Positions 57,647 through 64,000 of a DNA stretch of 64,000 nt are shown in pieces. The notes under the pieces were generated by a model. It was not told the DNA's origin, searched no databases, and saw only the letters and a program-made list of their open reading frames with translations. This DNA comes from Enterococcus mediterraneensis (lineage in GTDB: Bacteria; Bacillota; Bacilli; Lactobacillales; Enterococcaceae): positions 598,501 to 662,500 of the forward strand of contig NZ_UWOP01000001.1 of NCBI RefSeq assembly GCF_900604485.1. The letters are read 5' to 3'. Each line of letters opens with the position of its first letter. Position 1 is the first letter of the stretch. A program made the position numbers and the translations under genes.

Positions 57647-57675
57647 TTGACAAATCGCTTTTCTTTTTGTATTAG
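57647..57675 (+). promoter_or_regulatory. Promoter of the gntR operon
   Basis: TTGACA (57647-57652), 17-bp spacer, TATTAG (57670-57675). A second consensus TATAAT (57682-57687) lies inside the operator that follows. Confidence 0.6.
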
Positions 57676-57698
57676 TTGTATTATAATTAATAATACAA
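57676..57698. promoter_or_regulatory. Inverted-repeat operator for the GntR regulator
   Basis: TTGTATTAT-N5-ATAATACAA, perfect 9-bp arms, placed at the expected transcription start. YtrA-type regulators autorepress from such sites. Confidence 0.75.
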
Positions 57699-57719
57699 AG
57701 AGGAGAAAGGAGCGATCGT

Positions 57720-58103
57720 GTGTTACTAGAAATCGACAGCCGTTCAGAAGAACCGATTTATCGGCAACTAAGCAATCAGATCATCATCGGTATCGCGAAA
57801 GGTCAATTGAAAGAAGATGAACAGCTTCCTTCTGTCCGTCAGTTAGCTGACGAACTCGGTGTCAACATGATGACTATTTCAAAAGCCTACAATTTATTAA
57901 AAGATGCGGGCTACTTGGTCACCGATCGACGTCACGGCACGACAGTCCGCTTACCGGACAAATACACAGAAACCGAAGAAAAACAGTACCAAGACCAGCT
58001 GACACTGCTGTTGGCGCAAGCTGCATTGCATCAGCGAAAGCCGCAACAGATACTAGAAGATGTCCGCCGCCAGCTCAAAGAATACGAAGAAAGAAGTGAG
58101 TAA
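57720..58103 (+). CDS. GntR-family regulator, YtrA subfamily
   Basis: The 127-residue protein has the N-terminal winged HTH (EPIYRQLSNQIIIGIAKGQLKEDEQLPSVRQLADELGVNMMTISKAYNLLKDAGYL) and only a ~50-residue C-terminal helical tail, the size that defines the YtrA group. Members usually sit first in operons for ABC transporters or membrane proteins. GTG start after AAGGAG. It overlaps the next gene by 8 bases. Confidence 0.93.
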   Translation: MLLEIDSRSEEPIYRQLSNQIIIGIAKGQLKEDEQLPSVRQLADELGVNMMTISKAYNLLKDAGYLVTDRRHGTTVRLPDKYTETEEKQYQDQLTLLLAQAALHQRKPQQILEDVRRQLKEYEERSE

Positions 58104-59466
58104 TTTGCGTTTAATGTTTGTTGCAGTTATTATCATCGTCAATTTCGCGACAGCGCTTACGATGCGTTTAGCAGGTACCCCCAACAAAAATGTTTTATTA
58201 GAAAATACATTCGCTCCTCACCACTTGAAAGAACCAGAAGTGCTGAAAATCGCCGCTGAATATAAAAAGCGCTTGTTACAGCTGGCCGCAGGATTAAGTC
58301 TCTTCAGTTTATTGATGCTCATTCCCAAATACGAGGCTTTCATGATGACGCTGTTTTGGCTAAATTTATTTCTCTCTCTTTCAGTGTATTATATTTGCGA
58401 GATTCTGTATATTCGGAAGATGCACCGATTGATCATTGAAAAACAATGGCTGCTCCCAGTAGAACCCGTACTTGTTGATACACAACTTATTCAAATCAAA
58501 AATAAAAAAATGGTTTCTTGGTACTGGTTCATTCCTTCATTTTTGCTGATTCTATTTGGAAGTATCCTAGCGATCAGAAACGGTGAACTTTACAGTTGGC
58601 CTTTGCTTTTGACTGCCGGGATCGTATGGCTTTTGTTTGTGATTTCTTGGTATTTTATTTTCCGTCTGCCAGTGCGTCCTGTTACAAGTGACCGTCAGAT
58701 CAACCAGCAATACAATGATTTGACGAAATATTACTGGTCGCTGCTCTCAGCAGCCGGTTCTTATATCATTATCCCAATGATTTTTTTGCCATTGTTTAGC
58801 TTAGACATCAGCGGAACTGCAGGAAAACTGTGGATCACCGGTCTACTCTTTTTATTGCTGGCGATCGCCTTTGGAAGTATTTGGTTCTTACTGCAACTAC
58901 GCAAAAAACAAGATCGTCTGATCAATCAGGCCTCTGATTACCGCTATATGGGAGAAGATCACTATTGGCGTTATGGGGTCTACATCAACCCTGACGATAC
59001 TAGAATTTTTCTGCCGGATCGAATCGGGATGAACCTGACTGTCAATTTAGGCCGAAGAGTCGGACAAGTGATTACCGGTGCGATCGGTGTGCTGCTCTTA
59101 GGAGTGGTGATCGTTACACTGCTGATTTCTTATCTTTATGATTTTACTGCCGATCCTTTTCAATTTACTGTAAAAGAAGATCAAGTCGAATTAAAGGCTC
59201 CCCTTGCGACCACTTCCGTCATTCCAAAAGATGCAATCGAAAAGGTCCAACTGATCGATAAAATAGAAGGCAGTGTCGCACGAACAAACGGCTATGAATC
59301 TGAAAATTATTCCGTCGGGCATTTTCAAGTTGATGGCAAACGGGCTAATTTTTATGTCAGCAATGATTCCAAGCCGATCCTTCATATCCAAACAAAAAAT
59401 CAGGATTATTATTACACCAATAAAAATCCTGAGCTGACAAAAAAAGCCTATGAAGAATTAAAATGA
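58096..59466 (+). CDS. DUF5808-containing membrane protein (DUF1648-like N-terminus)
   Basis: The 456-residue protein has about eight membrane helices (roughly 6-25, 58-75, 78-105, 141-160, 168-190, 215-235, 245-266, 325-347). Between the last two lies a soluble segment YWRYGVYINPDDTRIFLPDR (291-310), which fits DUF5808, and residues 355-456 form an outside PH-like beta domain. Homologues occur beside YtrA-type GntR regulators; their function is unknown, possibly membrane stress sensing. GTG start at 58096 inside the gntR stop region implies translational coupling. Confidence 0.78.
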   Translation: MSNLRLMFVAVIIIVNFATALTMRLAGTPNKNVLLENTFAPHHLKEPEVLKIAAEYKKRLLQLAAGLSLFSLLMLIPKYEAFMMTLFWLNLFLSLSVYYICEILYIRKMHRLIIEKQWLLPVEPVLVDTQLIQIKNKKMVSWYWFIPSFLLILFGSILAIRNGELYSWPLLLTAGIVWLLFVISWYFIFRLPVRPVTSDRQINQQYNDLTKYYWSLLSAAGSYIIIPMIFLPLFSLDISGTAGKLWITGLLFLLLAIAFGSIWFLLQLRKKQDRLINQASDYRYMGEDHYWRYGVYINPDDTRIFLPDRIGMNLTVNLGRRVGQVITGAIGVLLLGVVIVTLLISYLYDFTADPFQFTVKEDQVELKAPLATTSVIPKDAIEKVQLIDKIEGSVARTNGYESENYSVGHFQVDGKRANFYVSNDSKPILHIQTKNQDYYYTNKNPELTKKAYEELK

Positions 59467-59496
59467 CACCTATTTATAGAAATAGTTCTAAGCATA

Positions 59497-59530
59497 AAAA
59501 AAGGATCACCTGATCAGGTGATCCTTTTTT
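59497..59530 (+). terminator. 34-bp perfect palindromic terminator
   Basis: AAAAAAGGATCACCTGA is followed directly by its exact complement, ending in six T. It can act for the gntR operon and for the convergent tRNA-Asn gene. Confidence 0.9.
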
Positions 59531-59534
59531 GTGA

Positions 59535-59608
59535 CTCCGGCAGTAGGACTCGAACCTACGACATCATGATTAACAGTCATGCGCTACTACCAACTGAGCT
59601 ATGCCGGA
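59535..59608 (-). tRNA. tRNA-Asn (GTT)
   Basis: The minus strand folds into a full cloverleaf: acceptor TCCGGCA/TGCCGGA, D arm with AGCTCAGTTGGTAG, anticodon loop CTGTTAA (anticodon GTT), and T loop GGTTCGAGTCC. 74 nt without CCA, which is not encoded (TCA follows the discriminator G). Confidence 0.95.
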
Positions 59609-59621
59609 ATATCGTACCTAT

Positions 59622-59650
59622 ATAATAGCAACTTCATGATTTTTTCGCAA
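59622..59650 (-). promoter_or_regulatory. tRNA-Asn promoter
   Basis: Minus strand TTGCGA (59645-59650), 17-bp spacer, TATTAT (59622-59627), 14 bases before the tRNA. Confidence 0.75.
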
Positions 59651-59761
59651 CCGTTTTATTTATTCCTTTCAAAAATTATTTTTGAAAACTTTTCCTTCAC
59701 GTGTCTCTTCCGATTTTTTTATCATCGATCTTGCAACAAACAAAATTCTGCTGATTTTTTA

Positions 59762-59790
59762 TTGACAAACGCTGCTGTATCCAGTATTCT
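59762..59790 (+). promoter_or_regulatory. tRNA-Thr promoter
   Basis: TTGACA (59762-59767), 17-bp spacer, TATTCT (59785-59790), 22 bases before the tRNA. Confidence 0.8.
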
Positions 59791-59811
59791 ATATCTTGTG
59801 TTAAATAACGC

Positions 59812-59884
59812 GCCGCCTTAGCTCAGCTGGTAGAGCACCACCATGGTAAGGTGGGGGTCGCCGGTTCAAGCCCGGCAGGTGGCT
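59812..59884 (+). tRNA. tRNA-Thr (GGT)
   Basis: Cloverleaf with acceptor GCCGCCT/AGGTGGC (one G-U), D arm AGCTCAGCTGGTAGAGC, anticodon stem CCACC/GGTGG with loop ATGGTAA (anticodon GGT), T loop GGTTCAAGCCC. 73 nt; CCA is not encoded. Confidence 0.95.
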
Positions 59885-59886
59885 TC

Positions 59887-59934
59887 ACTAGGCTATCAAA
59901 ACTGTTCTAATAAACGGTTTTGGTAGTCTTTTTT
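59887..59934 (+). terminator. Terminator of tRNA-Thr
   Basis: AGGCTATCAAAAC pairs with GTTTTGGTAGTCT including wobbles, followed by seven T. Confidence 0.85.
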
Positions 59935-60077
59935 TATGAACTTACCAACTAAGTATTCCTTTTGCGGCTGCTTTGAATCATTAAAGGAATTGTAAGAATC
60001 ATTTGACAGCTATTCAAAATGAATTGTTTATTGCATAATATAGATAATAAAAATCTGTTATTACAAGAAGGAAAACG

Positions 60078-61646
60078 ATGAATCAAGAACTTTTTATCAT
60101 TGAAATGTTGTCTGCTAAGAACCAGATCATTGCACAGGATAAACAAAATACCCGTAAAAAAATAAAAATCTACCTAACCGCTTTGTTCACGTGCGGTATC
60201 GTGTTTTTGGGGATCTCGACGATAGTTTATCGGTTTTTGAAACCCCAGATCCAGTCCCTGTTTTATTCGCAGCGTTTGACCCACCTCTACTATTTGGCAT
60301 TACTGATCGGCGGTGTAAGTCTTCTTTTCATAACGATCAGTTTGATCTCTTCCATAGCAAGAAGCTGGTATCTGCGCCATCGTTTTGAGAACTGGCTGGA
60401 AAAAAATGCCCCAGCTATTTTAGCTTATACATCCATTTATCAAGATCAAACTTATTATTATCTCGCACAAAAGGCTGGACAAAAACCAAAACTACGATTG
60501 AAAAAAACCGATACTGTCCAACTGCTGGAAACCCTTGACGGCTATCCGATCATGTTGGGACAGCATCTGGGCTTTGCCGGTTTCTCCACCAGTCAGATTT
60601 TCCTATTGCAAAAAGAACCGGAAAAATTGCCGGCAAATCGGCAGTACTTTTTCAACAAACAGCTTATTTGGTATGGTGGATCTGCGATCATCTTGCTTTT
60701 GGGAATGACTGGCGTCTATCATTATGCTTTTCATGAACCGACTGCTGGAGAATTCACCGCTCCTTCCACCAGCCACATGCACGGCGCCTCCATGATGCAA
60801 AAGCCAAGCCACCATGATTCAAACCAAACCTCTGCTGGTTTAGTGGAACAACAAGGAAAAACACCTGATATGACTGTTTCCCAAACGACTAAATTATATC
60901 TCGACTCTTCTGATGAGTTGTATATGACGACAGATAGCGGAAAAAACTGGTCATTTGTCCCCCTCAAACCTGACTGGCTGCGTTCAGGAGATTACACTCT
61001 CACCAGCGGCGCCATTCCAGTAGGTTATTGGATGGATAAGAGCTACGATCTTTCCAAAGATTTTTCATGGTTCATCTATTCTCAGGATGAAAAACATTTA
61101 TATCTGCTGATTTCAAAAGACAACGGAAAAACATGGAGCAAGTCTTTAGTATCTGATAATGCGGAACGAATCCGTTATCGGAAAGCCAACTTTTTTGCCG
61201 ATGGCAGCGGCGTGCTGGTTTACACCGCAGAAACCGTCATGTCCCCGGAAAATCTTGAGATCTATATTACCAATGACTTTGGCCAAACTTGGAGCAAGAG
61301 TGGTTATACCACGATCTCAAAACCCGTCCAAAATGTCAGCTTCGTTACTCAACTGCTAGGATTCGCGGCGACTCGTGATCAACTGTTCTACACTGACAAT
61401 GGCGGACGTTCCTTTAAAGAAGCCGTCGTTTCGATTCCTGAAGACTATGAAACAAACGGACTTGATCTTTTTCAATCGCCAAATGAAGTGACTCAAGTCA
61501 GCGAGACTCTTTTAGAAGCGAAATTCTATTTATTGAAAACCGGTGATATCGACCGCGGCAAAATGTTCGCCTGTCTGTTCCAATCCTCTGACAATGGCGA
61601 AACTTGGCATTTTAGTAAACAGCTTTCTGAAGTTGAACCAAATTGA
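60078..61646 (+). CDS. Membrane-anchored protein with Asp-box (BNR-like) propeller and His/Met-rich linker
   Basis: I do not recognise this 522-residue protein as a named family. Two membrane helices lie at ~31-51 and ~69-93, a cytoplasmic-type region follows (100-195), and a third helix at ~199-215. After it comes a His/Met-rich stretch (SHMHGASMMQKPSHHDS, 232-248). Residues 270-515 carry five Asp-box repeats: TTDSGKNWSF, SKDNGKTWSK, TNDFGQTWSK, YTDNGGRSFK and SSDNGETWHF, which predict a sialidase-like beta-propeller outside the cell. Asp boxes are structural, so enzymatic activity cannot be assumed. It appears monocistronic and directly follows tRNA-Thr. Confidence 0.8.
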   Translation: MNQELFIIEMLSAKNQIIAQDKQNTRKKIKIYLTALFTCGIVFLGISTIVYRFLKPQIQSLFYSQRLTHLYYLALLIGGVSLLFITISLISSIARSWYLRHRFENWLEKNAPAILAYTSIYQDQTYYYLAQKAGQKPKLRLKKTDTVQLLETLDGYPIMLGQHLGFAGFSTSQIFLLQKEPEKLPANRQYFFNKQLIWYGGSAIILLLGMTGVYHYAFHEPTAGEFTAPSTSHMHGASMMQKPSHHDSNQTSAGLVEQQGKTPDMTVSQTTKLYLDSSDELYMTTDSGKNWSFVPLKPDWLRSGDYTLTSGAIPVGYWMDKSYDLSKDFSWFIYSQDEKHLYLLISKDNGKTWSKSLVSDNAERIRYRKANFFADGSGVLVYTAETVMSPENLEIYITNDFGQTWSKSGYTTISKPVQNVSFVTQLLGFAATRDQLFYTDNGGRSFKEAVVSIPEDYETNGLDLFQSPNEVTQVSETLLEAKFYLLKTGDIDRGKMFACLFQSSDNGETWHFSKQLSEVEPN

Positions 61647-61648
61647 TC

Positions 61649-61807
61649 AAAAGACTAGAAGATATGTCTGTCAAACTACTGATTATCTGAACATACAAAG
61701 ATTTCTTTCTCGGTGCCGCAGCACCCTGAAGCAAATCAGCGGCAAAACGGTTTTATTTGCCGATTCAGATAGTTTTTGTTTCGATCGACTGTTCTTCTAG
61801 TCTTTTT
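61649..61807 (+). repeat. 159-bp imperfect inverted repeat downstream of the Asp-box gene
   Basis: The outer 14 bases (AAAAGACTAGAAGA and TCTTCTAGTCTTTT) are perfect complements, and the inner 28 bases of each arm remain over 50% complementary, ending in a perfect ATCTGA/TCAGAT block. The centre holds two smaller hairpins (GGTGC/GCACC and GGCAAA/TTTGCC). It can work as a terminator because T runs follow, but its size also fits a small mobile-element remnant. Confidence 0.55.
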
Positions 61808-61828
61808 CAGTCTTTTATTGCTGTGATC

Positions 61829-62473
61829 TTAAAATTCCTTATCCAGCAGTGGCAATAGTTCTCGCGGATGTTGGATGATAGCATCCGCACCGGCAATTTC
61901 CAACTCTTCCCGGTCGCCAAAACCGTACAGCACACCAATACTGGTCAATCCATTGTTTTTGGCGCCTAACATGTCATGCTGGCGGTCACCGATCATCACT
62001 GCCTCTTCTTTGACAGCATTCGTTTCAGTTAACGCATAAGCCAGCACATCGGACTTTGCAGACCGTTTTCCTTCAAGATCAGCACCGTAGATCCCTGAAA
62101 AATAATTTGAAAAACCAAGATTTTCAATGATTTCCTTCGCGAATTTTTCTGGTTTGGAAGTTGCTAAATAAAGGGTCTTTGTTTGGTGTAAAGCAGCCAG
62201 CGTGTCGCTGATCCCATCATAAACATGGACTTCATGCATCCCCTTTTGTGCATATAATTCCCGGTAGTATTTCACACCCAATTCAGCTGTCTCATTTGTC
62301 ATCCCGATCTTTTTAAAGGAATCCAGAAGCGGCGGTCCGATAAAGGTGCGCAACTGTTCTTCTGTCAATGTCGGCCAATCCATTTTCTCCAACGCATAGT
62401 TGATGGACATATAGATTCCTCGACTTGAATCGATCAATGTTCCATCTAAATCAAAAAATACAATCTCTTTCAT
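61829..62473 (-). CDS. HAD phosphatase, phosphoglycolate phosphatase-like
   Basis: The 214-residue protein has motif I FFDLDGTLIDSS, motif II LATSKPEKFA, the Lys region KRSAKSDV and motif IV MIGDRQHDMLGA, the order typical of Gph/PpaX. It probably dephosphorylates a small metabolite such as phosphoglycolate or hydrolyses pyrophosphate. Monocistronic and divergent from the dioxygenase gene. Confidence 0.9.
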   Translation of the reverse strand: MKEIVFFDLDGTLIDSSRGIYMSINYALEKMDWPTLTEEQLRTFIGPPLLDSFKKIGMTNETAELGVKYYRELYAQKGMHEVHVYDGISDTLAALHQTKTLYLATSKPEKFAKEIIENLGFSNYFSGIYGADLEGKRSAKSDVLAYALTETNAVKEEAVMIGDRQHDMLGAKNNGLTSIGVLYGFGDREELEIAGADAIIQHPRELLPLLDKEF

Positions 62474-62551
62474 TTACACGTCTCCTTTCCTCTCTTTACT
62501 ATACACTAAAAGTGCGAGACAAATTCGTTGCAAAAAAAATCATTCCCTTTT

Positions 62552-62574
62552 ATACTTACTTTTAGTTAGTAAAT
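62552..62574. promoter_or_regulatory. Inverted repeat upstream of the dioxygenase gene
   Basis: ATACTTAC-N5-GTTAGTAAAT is an imperfect palindrome about 32 bases before the dioxygenase start, where a quinone-responsive repressor of MarR or HxlR type would sit. The regulator is not in the window. Confidence 0.45.
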
Positions 62575-62605
62575 ACAACAGTGAAAATTATTGGAGGCCA
62601 AAACT

Positions 62606-63580
62606 ATGGATACACAAATCAGAGGTTTACACCACGTTACAGCAATGACATCTAGTGCAGAAAAAATCTATCGTTTCTTTACTGATATTTTAGGACTGCG
62701 TTTAATCAAAAAAACTGTCAATCAAGATGATATCGAAACTTATCATTTATATTTCACAGATGACTTAGGTTCAGCTGGGACTGATATGACTTTCTTTGAT
62801 TTCCCAGGGATCCCTAAAGGAACAAAAGGAACCAACTCTATCTCACGTACTTCATTCCGCGTAAAAGACGACGCAGCTTTGGAATACTGGGTAACTCGTT
62901 TCAATGAACACAACATTGAACACGGCGAAATTCAAGAACGTTTCGGCAAAAAATATTTAGAGTTCGAAGACTTTGACAACCAACGCTACCAATTGATCTC
63001 CGATGAAAAAAATCACGGAGTTGCCGGCGGAACACCTTGGAAAAACTCAAATGTACCAACAGAATTTTCTATCTTAGGCTTGGGACCAACCTTTGTTACT
63101 GTTCAAAACTTTGAACACATGCAATTAGTCCTAGTAAATGTTTTAGGCTTCAAATTGACCGCTACAGAAGGCAACTTCTCACTATTTGAAATCGGTGAAG
63201 GCGGAAACGGAGCCAGCCTGATCATCGAACATCGTGAAGACCTGCCATTAGCTGTTGAAGGCTTTGGTAACGTCCATCACTTGGCTTTACGAGTTGCGGA
63301 CAAAGAAGCATTGGAATGGTGGATCAACCGCATCAATGAATTACAATTTCCAAATTCCGGTTTCACAGAACGTTTCTACTTCGCATCGGAATACTTCATG
63401 GCAGCACCGCATGTATTATTCGAATTAGCAACAGACGGTCCTGGATTCTTGGAAGATGAAACTTACGAAACAGCTGGAGAAATCTTATCATTACCTCCAT
63501 TCTTAGAACCAAAACGTCAAGAAATCGAAGACTATGTTCGCCCATTTGACACATCAGACGCCAATAAAAAACGTCAATAA
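62606..63580 (+). CDS. Ring-cleaving dioxygenase (VOC superfamily, MhqO-like)
   Basis: The 324-residue protein has two vicinal-oxygen-chelate modules. The N-terminal one starts IRGLHHVTAMTSSAEKIYRFFTDILGLRLIKKTVN with the metal His, and the second has NVHHLALRV and later FYFASEYFMAAPHVLFELATDGPGF with further His and Glu ligands. Homologues named MhqO/MhqE protect Bacillus and Staphylococcus from hydroquinones. ATG at 62606 after TTGGAGG; strong codon bias suggests good expression. A flavin reductase gene follows, after a hairpin. Confidence 0.92.
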   Translation: MDTQIRGLHHVTAMTSSAEKIYRFFTDILGLRLIKKTVNQDDIETYHLYFTDDLGSAGTDMTFFDFPGIPKGTKGTNSISRTSFRVKDDAALEYWVTRFNEHNIEHGEIQERFGKKYLEFEDFDNQRYQLISDEKNHGVAGGTPWKNSNVPTEFSILGLGPTFVTVQNFEHMQLVLVNVLGFKLTATEGNFSLFEIGEGGNGASLIIEHREDLPLAVEGFGNVHHLALRVADKEALEWWINRINELQFPNSGFTERFYFASEYFMAAPHVLFELATDGPGFLEDETYETAGEILSLPPFLEPKRQEIEDYVRPFDTSDANKKRQ

Positions 63581-63589
63581 TCACAATTT

Positions 63590-63634
63590 AAGACTGGGAC
63601 ATCAAGGATACTTGACTTGTACCCAGTCTTTTCT
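63590..63634 (+). terminator. Terminator after the dioxygenase gene
   Basis: AAGACTGGG (63590-63598) pairs with CCCAGTCTT (63622-63630), with an inner TCAAG/CTTGA stem, followed by TTTTC. Confidence 0.75.
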
Positions 63635-63665
63635 TATCATCATAAGAAACTAAAAGGAGAAAACA

Positions 63666-64000
63666 ATGTTTCATTATCAAGCTGACCAACTAACTCAAAA
63701 ACAAAATTATAAATTTTTGACTGGGACTGTCGCGCCTCGTCCGATCGCCTGGATCACTACAAAAAATAGTGAGACCGATGTGATCAATGCCGCTCCTTTC
63801 AGCTATTTTACTGTTCTAGCCAGCAAACGCCCGTTGGTTTCGATCTCAGTGAACCGCAGAAACGGCGAATTAAAAGATACCGCCGCAAACCTTTTACAAA
63901 ATGGTGAAGGAGTTATCCATTTAGTCACTCCTGACGTTCTCGCTCAAATGAATGAGACAGCGGCCACTCTCTCATCAGAAGAAAGTGAACTTTCATTGAT
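63666..64000 (+). CDS. Flavin reductase family protein (3' end cut by window)
   Basis: The first 111 residues are visible, from ATG at 63666 with AAAGGAGAAAA upstream. FLTGTVAPRPIAWITT and NAAPFSYFTVLASKRPLVSISVNRR are typical of the split-barrel FMN-binding flavin reductase family (flavoredoxin-like). Next to a ring-cleaving dioxygenase it may belong to quinone or electrophile detoxification. The stop codon lies beyond the window. Confidence 0.88.
   Translation, partial: MFHYQADQLTQKQNYKFLTGTVAPRPIAWITTKNSETDVINAAPFSYFTVLASKRPLVSISVNRRNGELKDTAANLLQNGEGVIHLVTPDVLAQMNETAATLSSEESELSL

Noticed and set aside
59579..59821. 80-residue frame between the tRNA genes
   Set aside because: It begins inside the tRNA-Asn gene and ends in tRNA-Thr.
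61543..61800. 85-residue frame overlapping the Asp-box gene end
   Set aside because: It overlaps in another frame, lacks a ribosome binding site and runs through the inverted repeat.

Overview
The window reads as a chromosomal segment of a low-to-moderate GC Firmicute of the order Lactobacillales, most probably Enterococcus. This is inferred from gene order and protein character, not from a search. Several blocks keep the classic Bacillus/Enterococcus order: pyrG, fba, murA, rho, rpmE; hflX, ynbB-like, glnR, glnA; valS, folC, radC; ezrA, nifS, thiI; rpoY, rnjA. Strand usage is mostly minus, with short plus-strand units.

Layout. 1-6000: the end of an AraC regulator cut by the window edge, an orphan ABC half-exporter and a large GH85 endo-beta-N-acetylglucosaminidase lipoprotein. 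6100-20600: housekeeping block with rpmE2, rho, murA, map, a ROK sugar kinase, fba, pyrG, glnA, glnR, a YnbB-like PLP enzyme, hflX, miaA and a glycerophosphodiesterase. 20600-31900: small membrane protein, clpP, oxidoreductase, gamma-carbonic anhydrase, a heterodimeric ABC exporter pair, rpoY-rnjA, a TetR-like regulator, a cold shock protein, radC and a HAD phosphatase. 31900-48100: folC, valS (T-box), tpx, rex, thiI with its cysteine desulfurase, GNAT, ezrA, aspartokinase, a three-gene DUF72/HAD/NTP-pyrophosphatase operon and a type I asparaginase. 48160-53150: an AT-rich insert with an AraC regulator divergent from a GPH sugar symporter and a GH127 beta-L-arabinofuranosidase. 53150-64000: acyl-ACP thioesterase, fructosamine-kinase-like protein, pepC, acyltransferase-3, a GntR/DUF5808 pair, two divergent single tRNA genes, a membrane-anchored Asp-box protein, a HAD phosphatase, and a ring-cleaving dioxygenase followed by a flavin reductase cut by the window end.

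Many control elements can be read directly: a pyrG promoter with a GGGC start and attenuator hairpin (CTP sensing by reiterative transcription), a GlnR box in front of glnRA, a CtsR operator over the clpP -35, a Rex operator just before the rex Shine-Dalgarno, a valS T-box, inverted repeats at the tetR-like and gntR promoters, candidate CcpA cre sites, and about two dozen intrinsic terminators.

The parts least explained by standard knowledge are the arabinofuranoside cassette with its two helically phased operator repeats, the membrane Asp-box protein with a His/Met-rich linker, the GntR/DUF5808 pair, a decayed LPXTG-type anchor upstream of the aspartokinase, and several unusually long inverted repeats.
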